Below, one piece after another: positions 1 to 5,551 of a stretch of 7,454 nt of DNA. Location: the NCBI GenBank assembly GCA_017615955.1, contig JAFZZD010000401.1:1-7454 (forward strand), written 5' to 3'. The notes under the pieces were generated by a model. That model had not been told where the DNA came from. It saw nothing but the letters and a program-made list of their open reading frames with translations, and did not search any database. A program made the translations under genes and the position numbers. Each line of letters starts with the position of its first letter. The stretch's first letter is position 1. This stretch comes from Victivallales bacterium (lineage in GTDB: Bacteria > Verrucomicrobiota > Lentisphaeria > Oligosphaerales > Oligosphaeraceae).

Positions 1-31
1 ACTGTCCACAGTCCACAGTCCACAGTCCACT
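1..31. repeat. Heptamer tandem repeat (cagtcca)n
   Basis: Three exact tandem copies of cagtcca are preceded by a variant copy ctgtcca and followed by ctgttct. The run reaches the window edge and may continue outside. It lies downstream of the TAG at 39-41 of the last gene. Confidence 0.85.
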
Positions 32-38
32 GTTCTTT

Positions 39-1202
39 CTAAATTTTCATGCCTTTTAGTGTATCCCTGGCCTTCTTGTTTCCTTTGTCGGCAGCCTTCT
101 TGAGCCATTTCACCGCCTCGTTCTTGTTTCTGGAGACACCTTTGCCATTCTTATAGCAAATACCCAGGTCATACTGCGCGACTGCAAAACCTTGTTTTGC
201 TGCTTTCTCGTACCATTTCACAGCCTCTTTCATGTCCTGTTTTACACCCCAGCCCTCTTCAAAGCAAGCACCGAGTTCACGTTGGGCCTCTGCATGTCCC
301 TGGACTGCCGCCTCCCAGTACAGGCTCGACCCCTTGCCCCTATCTGGGGATAGACCGCCTTTGCCCCAAAAATAGCACTCGCCGAGTTTGAATAGTGCTT
401 CTGTATTTCCCCTTTCCGCTGCCTTCTTGTACCATTTTACTGCCTCAGCCATGTCTTTTTTAACACCATAGCCACATTCATAATAGTTGCCCACATTGCA
501 TTGCGCTTTTGCATCTCCCTGTTCAGCCGCTTCCTTGAATTTTTTCAATTCCATTAGATAATCCCTTGGGACACTCTCATTGTTTTCTATCCTTTTCAGC
601 GTTGCCTGCGCATTCTTGTTTCCCTGTTTGGCTGCTTCCTTGTACCATTTCACAGCCTCTGCCATGTCCTTTGGAACGCCTTCGCCGTTTTCATGGCAAC
701 TGCCCAGTTTATATTGCGCCCAGGGTAGTCCTTGTTCCGCTGCTTTCCTGTACCATTTCACGGCCTCTGTCATGTCCTTTGCATCCTTATAGCTTTCGCC
801 AAGGTGGAATTGCGCGGCTGCATGGCCTTGCATGGCTGCTTTCCTGTACCATTTCAGTGCCTCTGTCATATCCTTTTGAATGTCAAAGCCTGGAGTGTCC
901 AAGTCGACACCATGGTAATAGTGATTGCCCAGCTGGAATTGCGCCTCGGCATGACCCTGCTCTGCAGCCTTCTTGTACCATTTCATGGCCTGCTTCATGT
1001 CCTTGGGGCGACCGGTGCCCAATTCATAGCACTTGCCAAGAGAGAATTGCGCCTCGGCATTTCCCTGTTCAGCTGCATTTAAGTACAATGCAGCGGCCTT
1101 CTTCATGTTTTTGTGAACGCCCATGCCCTTTGCTTGACAACGGGCCAGGGCGAATTGCGCCTCGTCATTTCCTTGTTCCGCAGCTTTCGTGTACCATTTC
1201 AC
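39..1202 (-). CDS. C-terminal Sel1-repeat half of the nonsense-interrupted gene
   Basis: This half consists of Sel1 repeats and a short end (KARDTLKGMKI, TAG). It lies in the same frame as the upstream half: 2270 to 39 makes exactly 744 codons including the internal TAA and the final stop. The first possible start, a GTG at 1202, falls inside the conserved AVKWY of a repeat and has no clear Shine-Dalgarno site, so independent translation is doubtful. Such a product would lack a signal peptide. The repeats here are less uniform than in the other two genes. One is 43 residues (HYYHGVDLDTPGFDIQKDM), the next is 32 (ESYKDAKDM), one is 35 with a poor match (KRIENNESVPRDYLMELKKF), and one is 37 (YFWGKGGLSPDRGKGSSLYW). 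No transmembrane helix follows the array. It is best read as the distal part of a pseudogene or of a very recently broken gene. Confidence 0.75.
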   Translation of the reverse strand: MKWYTKAAEQGNDEAQFALARCQAKGMGVHKNMKKAAALYLNAAEQGNAEAQFSLGKCYELGTGRPKDMKQAMKWYKKAAEQGHAEAQFQLGNHYYHGVDLDTPGFDIQKDMTEALKWYRKAAMQGHAAAQFHLGESYKDAKDMTEAVKWYRKAAEQGLPWAQYKLGSCHENGEGVPKDMAEAVKWYKEAAKQGNKNAQATLKRIENNESVPRDYLMELKKFKEAAEQGDAKAQCNVGNYYECGYGVKKDMAEAVKWYKKAAERGNTEALFKLGECYFWGKGGLSPDRGKGSSLYWEAAVQGHAEAQRELGACFEEGWGVKQDMKEAVKWYEKAAKQGFAVAQYDLGICYKNGKGVSRNKNEAVKWLKKAADKGNKKARDTLKGMKI

Positions 1203-1487
1203 TGCCTGTACCAGGTTTTTTTAAACGCCCGTGCCGTTTTCATAGCAGCGAGCCAGACGGTATTGTGCCTCGGCGTAACCTTGGTCTGATGACATCTTAT
1301 ACCATTTCACTGCCTGGACCATGTCCATTTGAACACCATAGCCATATTCATAGTAGGAGCCAAGGTTATATTGCGCAAATTTATGCCCTTGCTCTGCCGC
1401 TTGCCTATACCATTTCATTGCTTGAGCCAAGTCCCTGTGTCCGCACTTGTCATTTTCATGAAAAATGCCCATTAGGCATTTTGCACT
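75..1487 (-). repeat. Diverged Sel1 array of the interrupted gene (13 units)
   Basis: Thirteen units spanning the internal stop. Unit lengths vary (32, 35, 36, 37 and 43 residues), and no pair of neighbours is near-identical, unlike the arrays in the other two genes. Confidence 0.8.
1221..1223 (-). other. In-frame TAA interrupting the Sel1 array
   Basis: The coding strand reads GGC GTT TAA AAA AAC CTG GTA: G-V-stop-K-N-L-V. Aligned repeats have G-V-(P/Q/K/S)-K-D-M at this point. A single change from CAA (Gln) or AAA (Lys) would give the TAA. The reading frame is the same on both sides, so no indel is needed. The stop abuts a run of seven A residues. Confidence 0.85.
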
Positions 1488-2270
1488 GGCCTCTCCCCTT
1501 TGGACACCCTTTTCAAACAGCTCCAGGGCCTTCTCGCAGTCTTGTTCAACTCCATGTCCGTGGTAATATAGAAAACCCAGGTATGCGGGATCCTCTGCCT
1601 CGATTTCCACAAGAAACTGCCTCCATGCCTCCTCATCGCCATTTTCACGTCTGCTCCATGCCCGCGAATATTTATCCAATGATGATAGTTTCTGCCCAGG
1701 CATGGAAGATGACTGCATCTTTACAGGCTGGTATGTGTATTCTTGCTTGAAGGCCTGCTGACCCTTTTGCGAAATGGAGGCCGGCATGTTTCTGGCAATG
1801 ACGGAAACCAATGCATTGATCATGGCAGACAGGTCTTCACCGTTGTCTTCCTTTTTGGCAGCATAGCATATTTCCGCAGTCTCAACTTTTATCACATTGA
1901 CGTCTATGCGCCAAAAGTCCCCATGACGGAAATATGAGCCAGTCAAAAGGTAGTTCGCACCGATCTGTTTTCCTATCTCAGCCGCTGTACTCGGGTCAAC
2001 ATACGTGCTTTGCATAAAGTTTAGCTCATTTAGCACCTGGTTTATTTTGGCGCGTTCAATAAATGTGATTTCAGGTAGTTGCACGAACAAATCATTTTGA
2101 ATCATATAACGAAGCCCCTTGGAAAAATGGTCAAGGTTTGCGTCGCCTGTGTTGTTTTCGAAGTCCAGCACGGCGATCCTCACATTCTCATCCGCCAGGG
2201 CGAAAGAAAGCACACAACACAGCAGCGCAAAGATTATGCTTCTGTATTTATTTCTTTTAATTGCTTGCAT
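1221..2270 (-). CDS. N-terminal half of a nonsense-interrupted CsgG-like / Sel1-repeat gene
   Basis: This open frame encodes 349 residues. It has a signal peptide (MQAIKRNKYRSII, hydrophobic core, cut after ALA before DE) and a CsgG/FlgO-like domain at about 29-160 (IAVLDFENNTG, FIERAKINQVLNEL, VDPSTAAEIGKQIGANYLL). The shared linker follows (LDKYSRAWSRRENGDEEAW), then about 3.5 Sel1 repeats. It stops at TAA inside a repeat, immediately after ENGTGV, where the paralogs continue with P, Q, K or S and then KD. The frame resumes without a shift on the other side, so this is one gene cut by a nonsense codon. The ATG at 2270 is the first start after an upstream in-frame TAA (2274-2276). Its Shine-Dalgarno site is weak: GGA about 12 nt away. 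The truncated product could still be made and exported, but it would lack most of the array. Confidence 0.82.
   Translation of the reverse strand: MQAIKRNKYRSIIFALLCCVLSFALADENVRIAVLDFENNTGDANLDHFSKGLRYMIQNDLFVQLPEITFIERAKINQVLNELNFMQSTYVDPSTAAEIGKQIGANYLLTGSYFRHGDFWRIDVNVIKVETAEICYAAKKEDNGEDLSAMINALVSVIARNMPASISQKGQQAFKQEYTYQPVKMQSSSMPGQKLSSLDKYSRAWSRRENGDEEAWRQFLVEIEAEDPAYLGFLYYHGHGVEQDCEKALELFEKGVQRGEASAKCLMGIFHENDKCGHRDLAQAMKWYRQAAEQGHKFAQYNLGSYYEYGYGVQMDMVQAVKWYKMSSDQGYAEAQYRLARCYENGTGV
2187..2249 (-). repeat. Signal-peptide block shared with the 592-residue gene
   Basis: These 63 bp match 7262-7324 at 60 positions. The three differences are all synonymous third-position changes (ATA/ATT, GCG/GCA, TTC/TTT). 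The 925-residue gene has an unrelated signal-peptide sequence at the same place. Confidence 0.85.
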
Positions 2271-2333
2271 GAATTAATTCATTCCAATTACTCGCCATCT
2301 TTGCCATCTCGTTCCATGGCTGAACCAGGGGGG

Positions 2334-2381
2334 AAAACAATGCCATTTCCATTTAGGCATAACCAGGGGGGGCATTGTTTT
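2334..2381. other. 11-bp perfect inverted repeat, weak terminator-like structure
   Basis: aaaacaatgcc (2334-2344) pairs exactly with ggcattgtttt (2371-2381) around a 26-nt loop. The plus strand continues with T (six in all, 2378-2383), but no plus-strand gene ends here. On the minus strand, the transcribed direction, the stem ends in UUUU then C. A direct repeat aaccagggggg (2323-2333, 2361-2371) overlaps it. Confidence 0.4.
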
Positions 2382-2541
2382 TTGGGCTTCTCCATGTTCT
2401 CCGTATGGGCAGGCTATTAAGCCGCGAAGTGGATGGCGCCTGGAGGACGCAACCATTGCCTACACTCTTGGAGAGCAGGGCGTTAGTCTAATACCTAGAG
2501 GTAATTTCAAAACTCCTGCGCCACGCCGTAAACTATCGTAG

Positions 2542-2561
2542 CCGCTGGCTTCAGCCAGCGG
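2542..2561. other. Perfect palindrome / hairpin
   Basis: ccgctggc-ttca-gccagcgg gives an 8-bp GC-rich stem with a 4-nt loop, at the centre of the 114-bp inverted-repeat unit. There is no T tract on either side. Confidence 0.6.
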
Positions 2562-2577
2562 GAAGGCAGGCTATGCC

Positions 2578-2587
2578 GGGGGGGGGG
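2578..2587. repeat. G10 homopolymer
   Basis: Ten consecutive G on the plus strand lie 3 bp from the TAA of the out-of-frame tail. Runs of this length are slippage-prone, but this one lies outside any supported reading frame. Confidence 0.8.
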
Positions 2588-2590
2588 CAA

Positions 2591-2682
2591 TTACCTCCCT
2601 AGGTAAAACAGTGCTGATTTATGTACTTGTTCTGCAACCATTCTTAACCATTTCACCGCCTTCGTCTTGTCGTCTTTGAAAC
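2591..2682 (-). pseudogene. Out-of-frame remnant of the last Sel1 repeat of the 925-residue protein
   Basis: Directly after the point where the large gene loses register, another minus frame encodes KDDKTKAVKWLRMVAEQVHK followed by SALFYLGR and TAA at 2591-2593. This matches the closing repeat pattern seen elsewhere in the window (KDKTEAVKWYRMATEQGHK in the 592-residue protein). The loss of register lies around 2675-2677, where one A seems missing from an A run on the coding strand. An equivalent reading is a net gain of two bases relative to the usual VSKDKT spelling. The repeat just upstream has also lost its GxG core (QCARLVQDVSK), so decay involves more than one change. The remnant has no start of its own. 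Confidence 0.75.
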
Positions 2683-5430
2683 GTCTTGGACTAGGCGAGC
2701 ACACTGCCTTAGGTTGTTTTGCGCAGCGGCGTTTCCCTGTGCAGCAGCCATCCTGTACCAATACACGGCCTGCGTCAAGTCCTTTGGAATGCCAAGACCG
2801 TATTGACAGCACCAGCCTAAGCTGTTTTGCGCAACAGCATTTCCTTGCTTGGCCGACATTGTGTACCATTGTACACCCTGCTTTGGGTCTTTTGGAACAC
2901 CCTGGCCCTCTAGATAGCACCAGCCCAGGTCGTTTTGCGCATAGGGATGACCTTGTTCGGCAGCCTTTCTGTACCATTGCGCAGCCAGCTCCATGTACTG
3001 TGGAACACCATTGCCATGATGATAGCACCAGCCAAGCTGATATTGCGCCTTGGCATTTCCCAGATTGGCGGCTATTCTGTAGCACTGCACAGCCTGCGCC
3101 ATGTTCTTTGGAACGCCTATGCCATGTTCATAGCTCCAGCCCAGATTGAATTGCATATCGGCATAATTTTGCGGCCTCGGCGCCCTCGGCCTAGGTGCCT
3201 GCGTACTAGGTGCCTGCGTACTAGGTGCCTGCGGCCTCGATGCCCCATGTAATTGCTTCTTTATTTCATTTTTACGCTTAAAAATGAAAATTAATATAAT
3301 AATGAAAACAATTCCCAAGACAACAGCATTTGTTTTTAAATTACCTTTTGATTGCAAAGCTAGGCTTAACTTTGCATTTTTATGCCCTTGTTCAGCTGCC
3401 ATTCTTAACCATTTCAATCCCTCTGTCTTGTCTTTAGGAACGCCTTTGCCTTGGCTATAGCACTGGCCTAGGTTATACTGCGCATCAGCAATTCCCTGCT
3501 CGGCAGCCAGTCTGTACCATTTCACTGCCTCGGTTCTGTCTTTTATGACGCCATTGCCCTTATAAAAGCAGTCGCCCAGGTTATTCTGCGCCTCTGCATT
3601 TCCCTGCTCGGCAGCCAGTCTGTACCATTTCACAGCCTCGGTCCTGTCTTTTATGACGCCATTGCCGTTTTCATAGCACTTGCCCAGATTGAATTGCGCA
3701 TGGGCATGACCTTGTTCAGCTGCCTTTCTGTACCATTGAACAGCCTGCCCCATGTCCTGTGGAACGTCCTTGCCGTATTCATGGCACCTGCCCAGATTGA
3801 ATTGCGCATCGGCATGACCTTGTTCAGCAGCCTTTCTGTACCATTGAACAGCCTGCACAATGTCCTGTGGAACGCCATTGCCGTATTCATAGCAAGCCCC
3901 CAGGTTGTTTTGCGCCCAGGGATAACCTTGTTCTGTGGCCTTTCTATACCATTGCACGGCCCGCACCATGTCCTGTGGAACGCCCTTGCCACGTTCATAA
4001 CAAACACCAAGGTTGAATTGCGCCGCAGCATGACCTTGCCCAGCAGCCTTTCTGTACCATTGCACAGCCTGCGTCATGTCCTTTATGACGCCATAGCCGA
4101 AAAAATAGCAAAATCCCAGGTAGAATTGCGCCGCAGCATGACCTTGTCCAGCAGCCTTTCTGTACCATTGCACAGCCTGCGTCATGTCCTTTATGACGCC
4201 ATAGCCGAAAAAATAGCAAAGTCCCAGGGTGTATTGCGCATCGGCAAGACCTTGTTTAGCTGCCTTTCTGTACCATTGCACAGCCTGCGCCACGTCTTTG
4301 GAAACACCTTTGCCGTTTGCATAGCAAGCCCCCAGGTTGTATTGCGCATCGGCGTTTTCCTGCGCTGCAGCCTTTCTGTACCATTGCACGGCCTGCTCCA
4401 TGTCCTTTGGAACACCTTTGCCGTTTGCATAGCAAGCCCCCAGGTTGTATTGCGCATCGGCATGACCTTGTTCAGCAGCCTTTATGTACCATTGCACCGC
4501 CTGTGCCATGTCCTTTGGAACGCCATAGCCGTTTGCATAGTGCAAGCCCAGTTTCCATTGAGCACCTTTATTCCCTTGTCCCGCCGCCAGCCTATACCAT
4601 TTCAGGGCTTGCTGTATGTCCTGGGCAACGCATTTCCCCTCTTCATAGAATACGCCCATAAGGAATTGCGCTCCTGCCTCTCCCTTTAGTACACCCATTT
4701 GGAACAGCTCCTTGGCTCTTTTGAAATCTTGCTCAACCCCATCTCCACGGTAGTACAGGAATCCCAGGAATGCGGGATCTTCTGCCTCGATTTCCGCCAG
4801 AAATTGCCTCCAGCCTTCCTCATCGCCTTTATCACGCCTGTTCACTGCCCGTGAATATTTGTCCACTGTTGAGCGCTTCAGTTCCGGCATGGAAGATGAC
4901 TGCGTCTTTTCATGGGTGGATGTGTATTTTGCCTGCTGTCCTTTTTGCGAAAAGGAGGGCAGCAAGTTCCTGGCAATGTGGGCAACTAGTGCATCTTTTA
5001 TGGAGAACAGCAGGTCATCCCACTTGCCTGCCTTTTCAGCAGTAAAGTATATTTCCCCGGTATCTACCTTGATTATCTTGACGTCTATGCCCCCGACGTC
5101 CTCATGGCGGAAGTAGGAGCCTGTCAAAATATAGTTGACTCCAAGCTGTTTCCCCATGCTTGCCGCCTTGTCCTGGTCAAAATACTTGCTTTGCGTAAGG
5201 TTCAGCTCATTTAGCACCTCGTCTAACCTTGCGCGTTCAATAAATGTGAAATCGGGGAGTTCCCTGAACAAGGCATTTTGAATCATCTCACAAAGCACTT
5301 TGGAATAGTGGTCATGATCCGTGCTTCCCGTGTTGTTTTTGAAGTCCAGTACGGCGATTCTCAGGCTTTCATCCGCCATGGCGAATGAAAATGTCGTGAT
5401 AATCAGAATGATTAATAGTTTTTTGCTCAT
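2653..5430 (-). CDS. Large exported CsgG-like / Sel1-repeat protein with internal transmembrane helix and second Sel1 array
   Basis: The 925-residue product has a signal peptide (1-19, cut after AMA before DE) and a CsgG/FlgO-like domain at about 22-150 (IAVLDFKNNTG, FIERARL, ILTGSY, VDTGEIYF). A linker leads to 13 Sel1 repeats (about 220-684). Then come a transmembrane helix (about 701-717, VVLGIVFIIILIFIF), a basic stretch KRKNEIKK, a Pro/Gln/Arg linker (about 731-754) and four more Sel1 repeats (758-901). The basic flank suggests the second array is cytoplasmic, which would make this a single-pass protein with a repeat scaffold on each side. AGGA 7 nt upstream supports the ATG at 5430. Repeats 3-10 are nearly uniform (QAVQWYRKAA), while 11-13 use EAVKWYRLAA. 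The final repeat is degenerate and loses frame near 2675, so the tail TTRRRR is probably not ancestral. Function is unknown; no catalytic motif is seen. Confidence 0.88.
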   Translation of the reverse strand: MSKKLLIILIITTFSFAMADESLRIAVLDFKNNTGSTDHDHYSKVLCEMIQNALFRELPDFTFIERARLDEVLNELNLTQSKYFDQDKAASMGKQLGVNYILTGSYFRHEDVGGIDVKIIKVDTGEIYFTAEKAGKWDDLLFSIKDALVAHIARNLLPSFSQKGQQAKYTSTHEKTQSSSMPELKRSTVDKYSRAVNRRDKGDEEGWRQFLAEIEAEDPAFLGFLYYRGDGVEQDFKRAKELFQMGVLKGEAGAQFLMGVFYEEGKCVAQDIQQALKWYRLAAGQGNKGAQWKLGLHYANGYGVPKDMAQAVQWYIKAAEQGHADAQYNLGACYANGKGVPKDMEQAVQWYRKAAAQENADAQYNLGACYANGKGVSKDVAQAVQWYRKAAKQGLADAQYTLGLCYFFGYGVIKDMTQAVQWYRKAAGQGHAAAQFYLGFCYFFGYGVIKDMTQAVQWYRKAAGQGHAAAQFNLGVCYERGKGVPQDMVRAVQWYRKATEQGYPWAQNNLGACYEYGNGVPQDIVQAVQWYRKAAEQGHADAQFNLGRCHEYGKDVPQDMGQAVQWYRKAAEQGHAHAQFNLGKCYENGNGVIKDRTEAVKWYRLAAEQGNAEAQNNLGDCFYKGNGVIKDRTEAVKWYRLAAEQGIADAQYNLGQCYSQGKGVPKDKTEGLKWLRMAAEQGHKNAKLSLALQSKGNLKTNAVVLGIVFIIILIFIFKRKNEIKKQLHGASRPQAPSTQAPSTQAPRPRAPRPQNYADMQFNLGWSYEHGIGVPKNMAQAVQCYRIAANLGNAKAQYQLGWCYHHGNGVPQYMELAAQWYRKAAEQGHPYAQNDLGWCYLEGQGVPKDPKQGVQWYTMSAKQGNAVAQNSLGWCCQYGLGIPKDLTQAVYWYRMAAAQGNAAAQNNLRQCARLVQDVSKTTRRRR
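2728..3159 (-). repeat. Second Sel1 array (four 108-bp units) after the membrane helix
   Basis: Four exact-length units, residues 758-901, with a Trp-rich signature (LGWSY, LGWCY, LGWCY, LGWCC). The LGWCY form resembles repeats of the 592-residue protein more than those of the first array in the same gene. A fifth, decayed unit follows. Confidence 0.85.
3191..3235 (-). repeat. 15-bp minisatellite in the Pro/Gln linker
   Basis: The unit ctaggtgcctgcgta occurs twice exactly (3191-3205, 3206-3220) and once with its last bases changed (3221-3235). It encodes the APSTQ-APSTQ part of the flexible linker between the membrane helix and the second Sel1 array. Flanking ggcctcgg-type repeats encode APRPRAPRPQ. 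Confidence 0.85.
3379..4674 (-). repeat. Main 108-bp repeat array of the 925-residue gene (12 units)
   Basis: Twelve consecutive 36-codon Sel1 units with no length variation, residues 253-684. The central units are very similar at DNA level (taccattgcacagcctg recurs every 108 bp). The three units nearest the membrane helix belong to a different subtype (taccatttcac, EAVKWYRLAA). Confidence 0.9.
4021..4236 (-). repeat. Near-identical tandem 108-bp duplication within the array
   Basis: Copies 4021-4128 and 4129-4236 differ at one base in their first 90 or so positions, then at a few in the last 20. Both encode GxCYFFGYGVIKDM and QAVQWYRKAAGQGHA. The unusual FFGYGVIKD spelling is confined to this pair, which marks it as a recent unit duplication. 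Confidence 0.9.
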
Positions 5431-5437
5431 TGTTGTA

Positions 5438-5441
5438 TCCT
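5438..5441 (-). promoter_or_regulatory. Shine-Dalgarno AGGA for the 925-residue protein
   Basis: The coding strand reads AGGA-TACAACA-ATG, a 7-nt spacing to the ATG at 5430, which supports this start. Confidence 0.7.
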
Positions 5442-5456
5442 AAAGAAGTACTGCCT

Positions 5457-5475
5457 AAGCGCCCTCTGGGCACTT
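5457..5475 (-). other. Hairpin in the leader of the 925-residue gene
   Basis: In the 121-bp gap between the first two genes, the minus-strand RNA can pair AAGUGCCC with GGGCGCUU around a 3-nt AGA loop (8 pairs, one G-U). No U tract follows, so it does not look like a terminator. It lies about 16 nt upstream of the Shine-Dalgarno site. The rest of the gap shows only AT-rich sequence near 5526-5545, and I could not assign a promoter with confidence. Confidence 0.4.
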
Positions 5476-5551
5476 GCTGGAGGTTAAGCATAGAGCGTAC
5501 TCGCTGGCATTGGCCGCACCGAAGCTTTTATTTATACATAAAGAACCTACC

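Larger units (their letters stand above)
2271..2590. other. 320-bp intergenic region without a convincing gene
   Basis: This region lies between the out-of-frame tail of the 925-residue gene and the ATG at 2270. Small open frames cross it on both strands, but they lack Shine-Dalgarno sites and recognisable domains. It holds the inverted-repeat structures, palindrome and G10 run listed separately. It would contain any promoter of the interrupted gene; none was assigned. Confidence 0.6.
2492..2605. repeat. 114-bp imperfect inverted-repeat unit (possible miniature element)
   Basis: The left arm tacctagaggtaatt (2492-2506) is the reverse complement of the right arm aattacctccctaggta (2589-2605), apart from two extra bases in the right arm. 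The 82-bp interior contains a strong palindrome and a G10 run. The right arm overlaps the last codons and TAA of the out-of-frame tail. No transposase or clear target duplication is visible. Confidence 0.45.

Noticed and set aside
1205..1225. Programmed frameshift or slippage at the A7 run near the internal stop
   Set aside because: Both halves are in the same frame, so a single slip would not rejoin them; a substitution explains the stop better.
566..1750. Long plus-strand open frame (394 codons) antisense to the interrupted gene, and similar ones at 3694-4689 and 5674-6246
   Set aside because: They mirror the 108-bp periodic repeats (a multiple of three keeps antisense frames open), have low-complexity Cys/Pro/Ser-rich translations, and lack Shine-Dalgarno sites and recognisable domains.
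2274..2456. Small minus-strand frame of 60 codons in the intergenic region
   Set aside because: No Shine-Dalgarno site, no domain, and it consists largely of the inverted repeat and flanking unique sequence.
3379..4674. CRISPR array from regular spaced repeats
   Set aside because: The 108-bp period is continuous coding sequence of Sel1 units without unique spacers or short direct repeats.
3379..4674. Classical TPR (34-residue) repeats
   Set aside because: The period is 36 residues with the LGxxYxxGxGV-xKDM-xxAVxWYxxAAxQG pattern, which is the Sel1-like class.
5431..5551. Sigma70-like promoter in the AT-rich stretch TATGTATAAATAAAA (minus strand)
   Set aside because: A possible -10-like match exists, but no convincing -35 at proper spacing, and promoter consensus for the organism is unknown.
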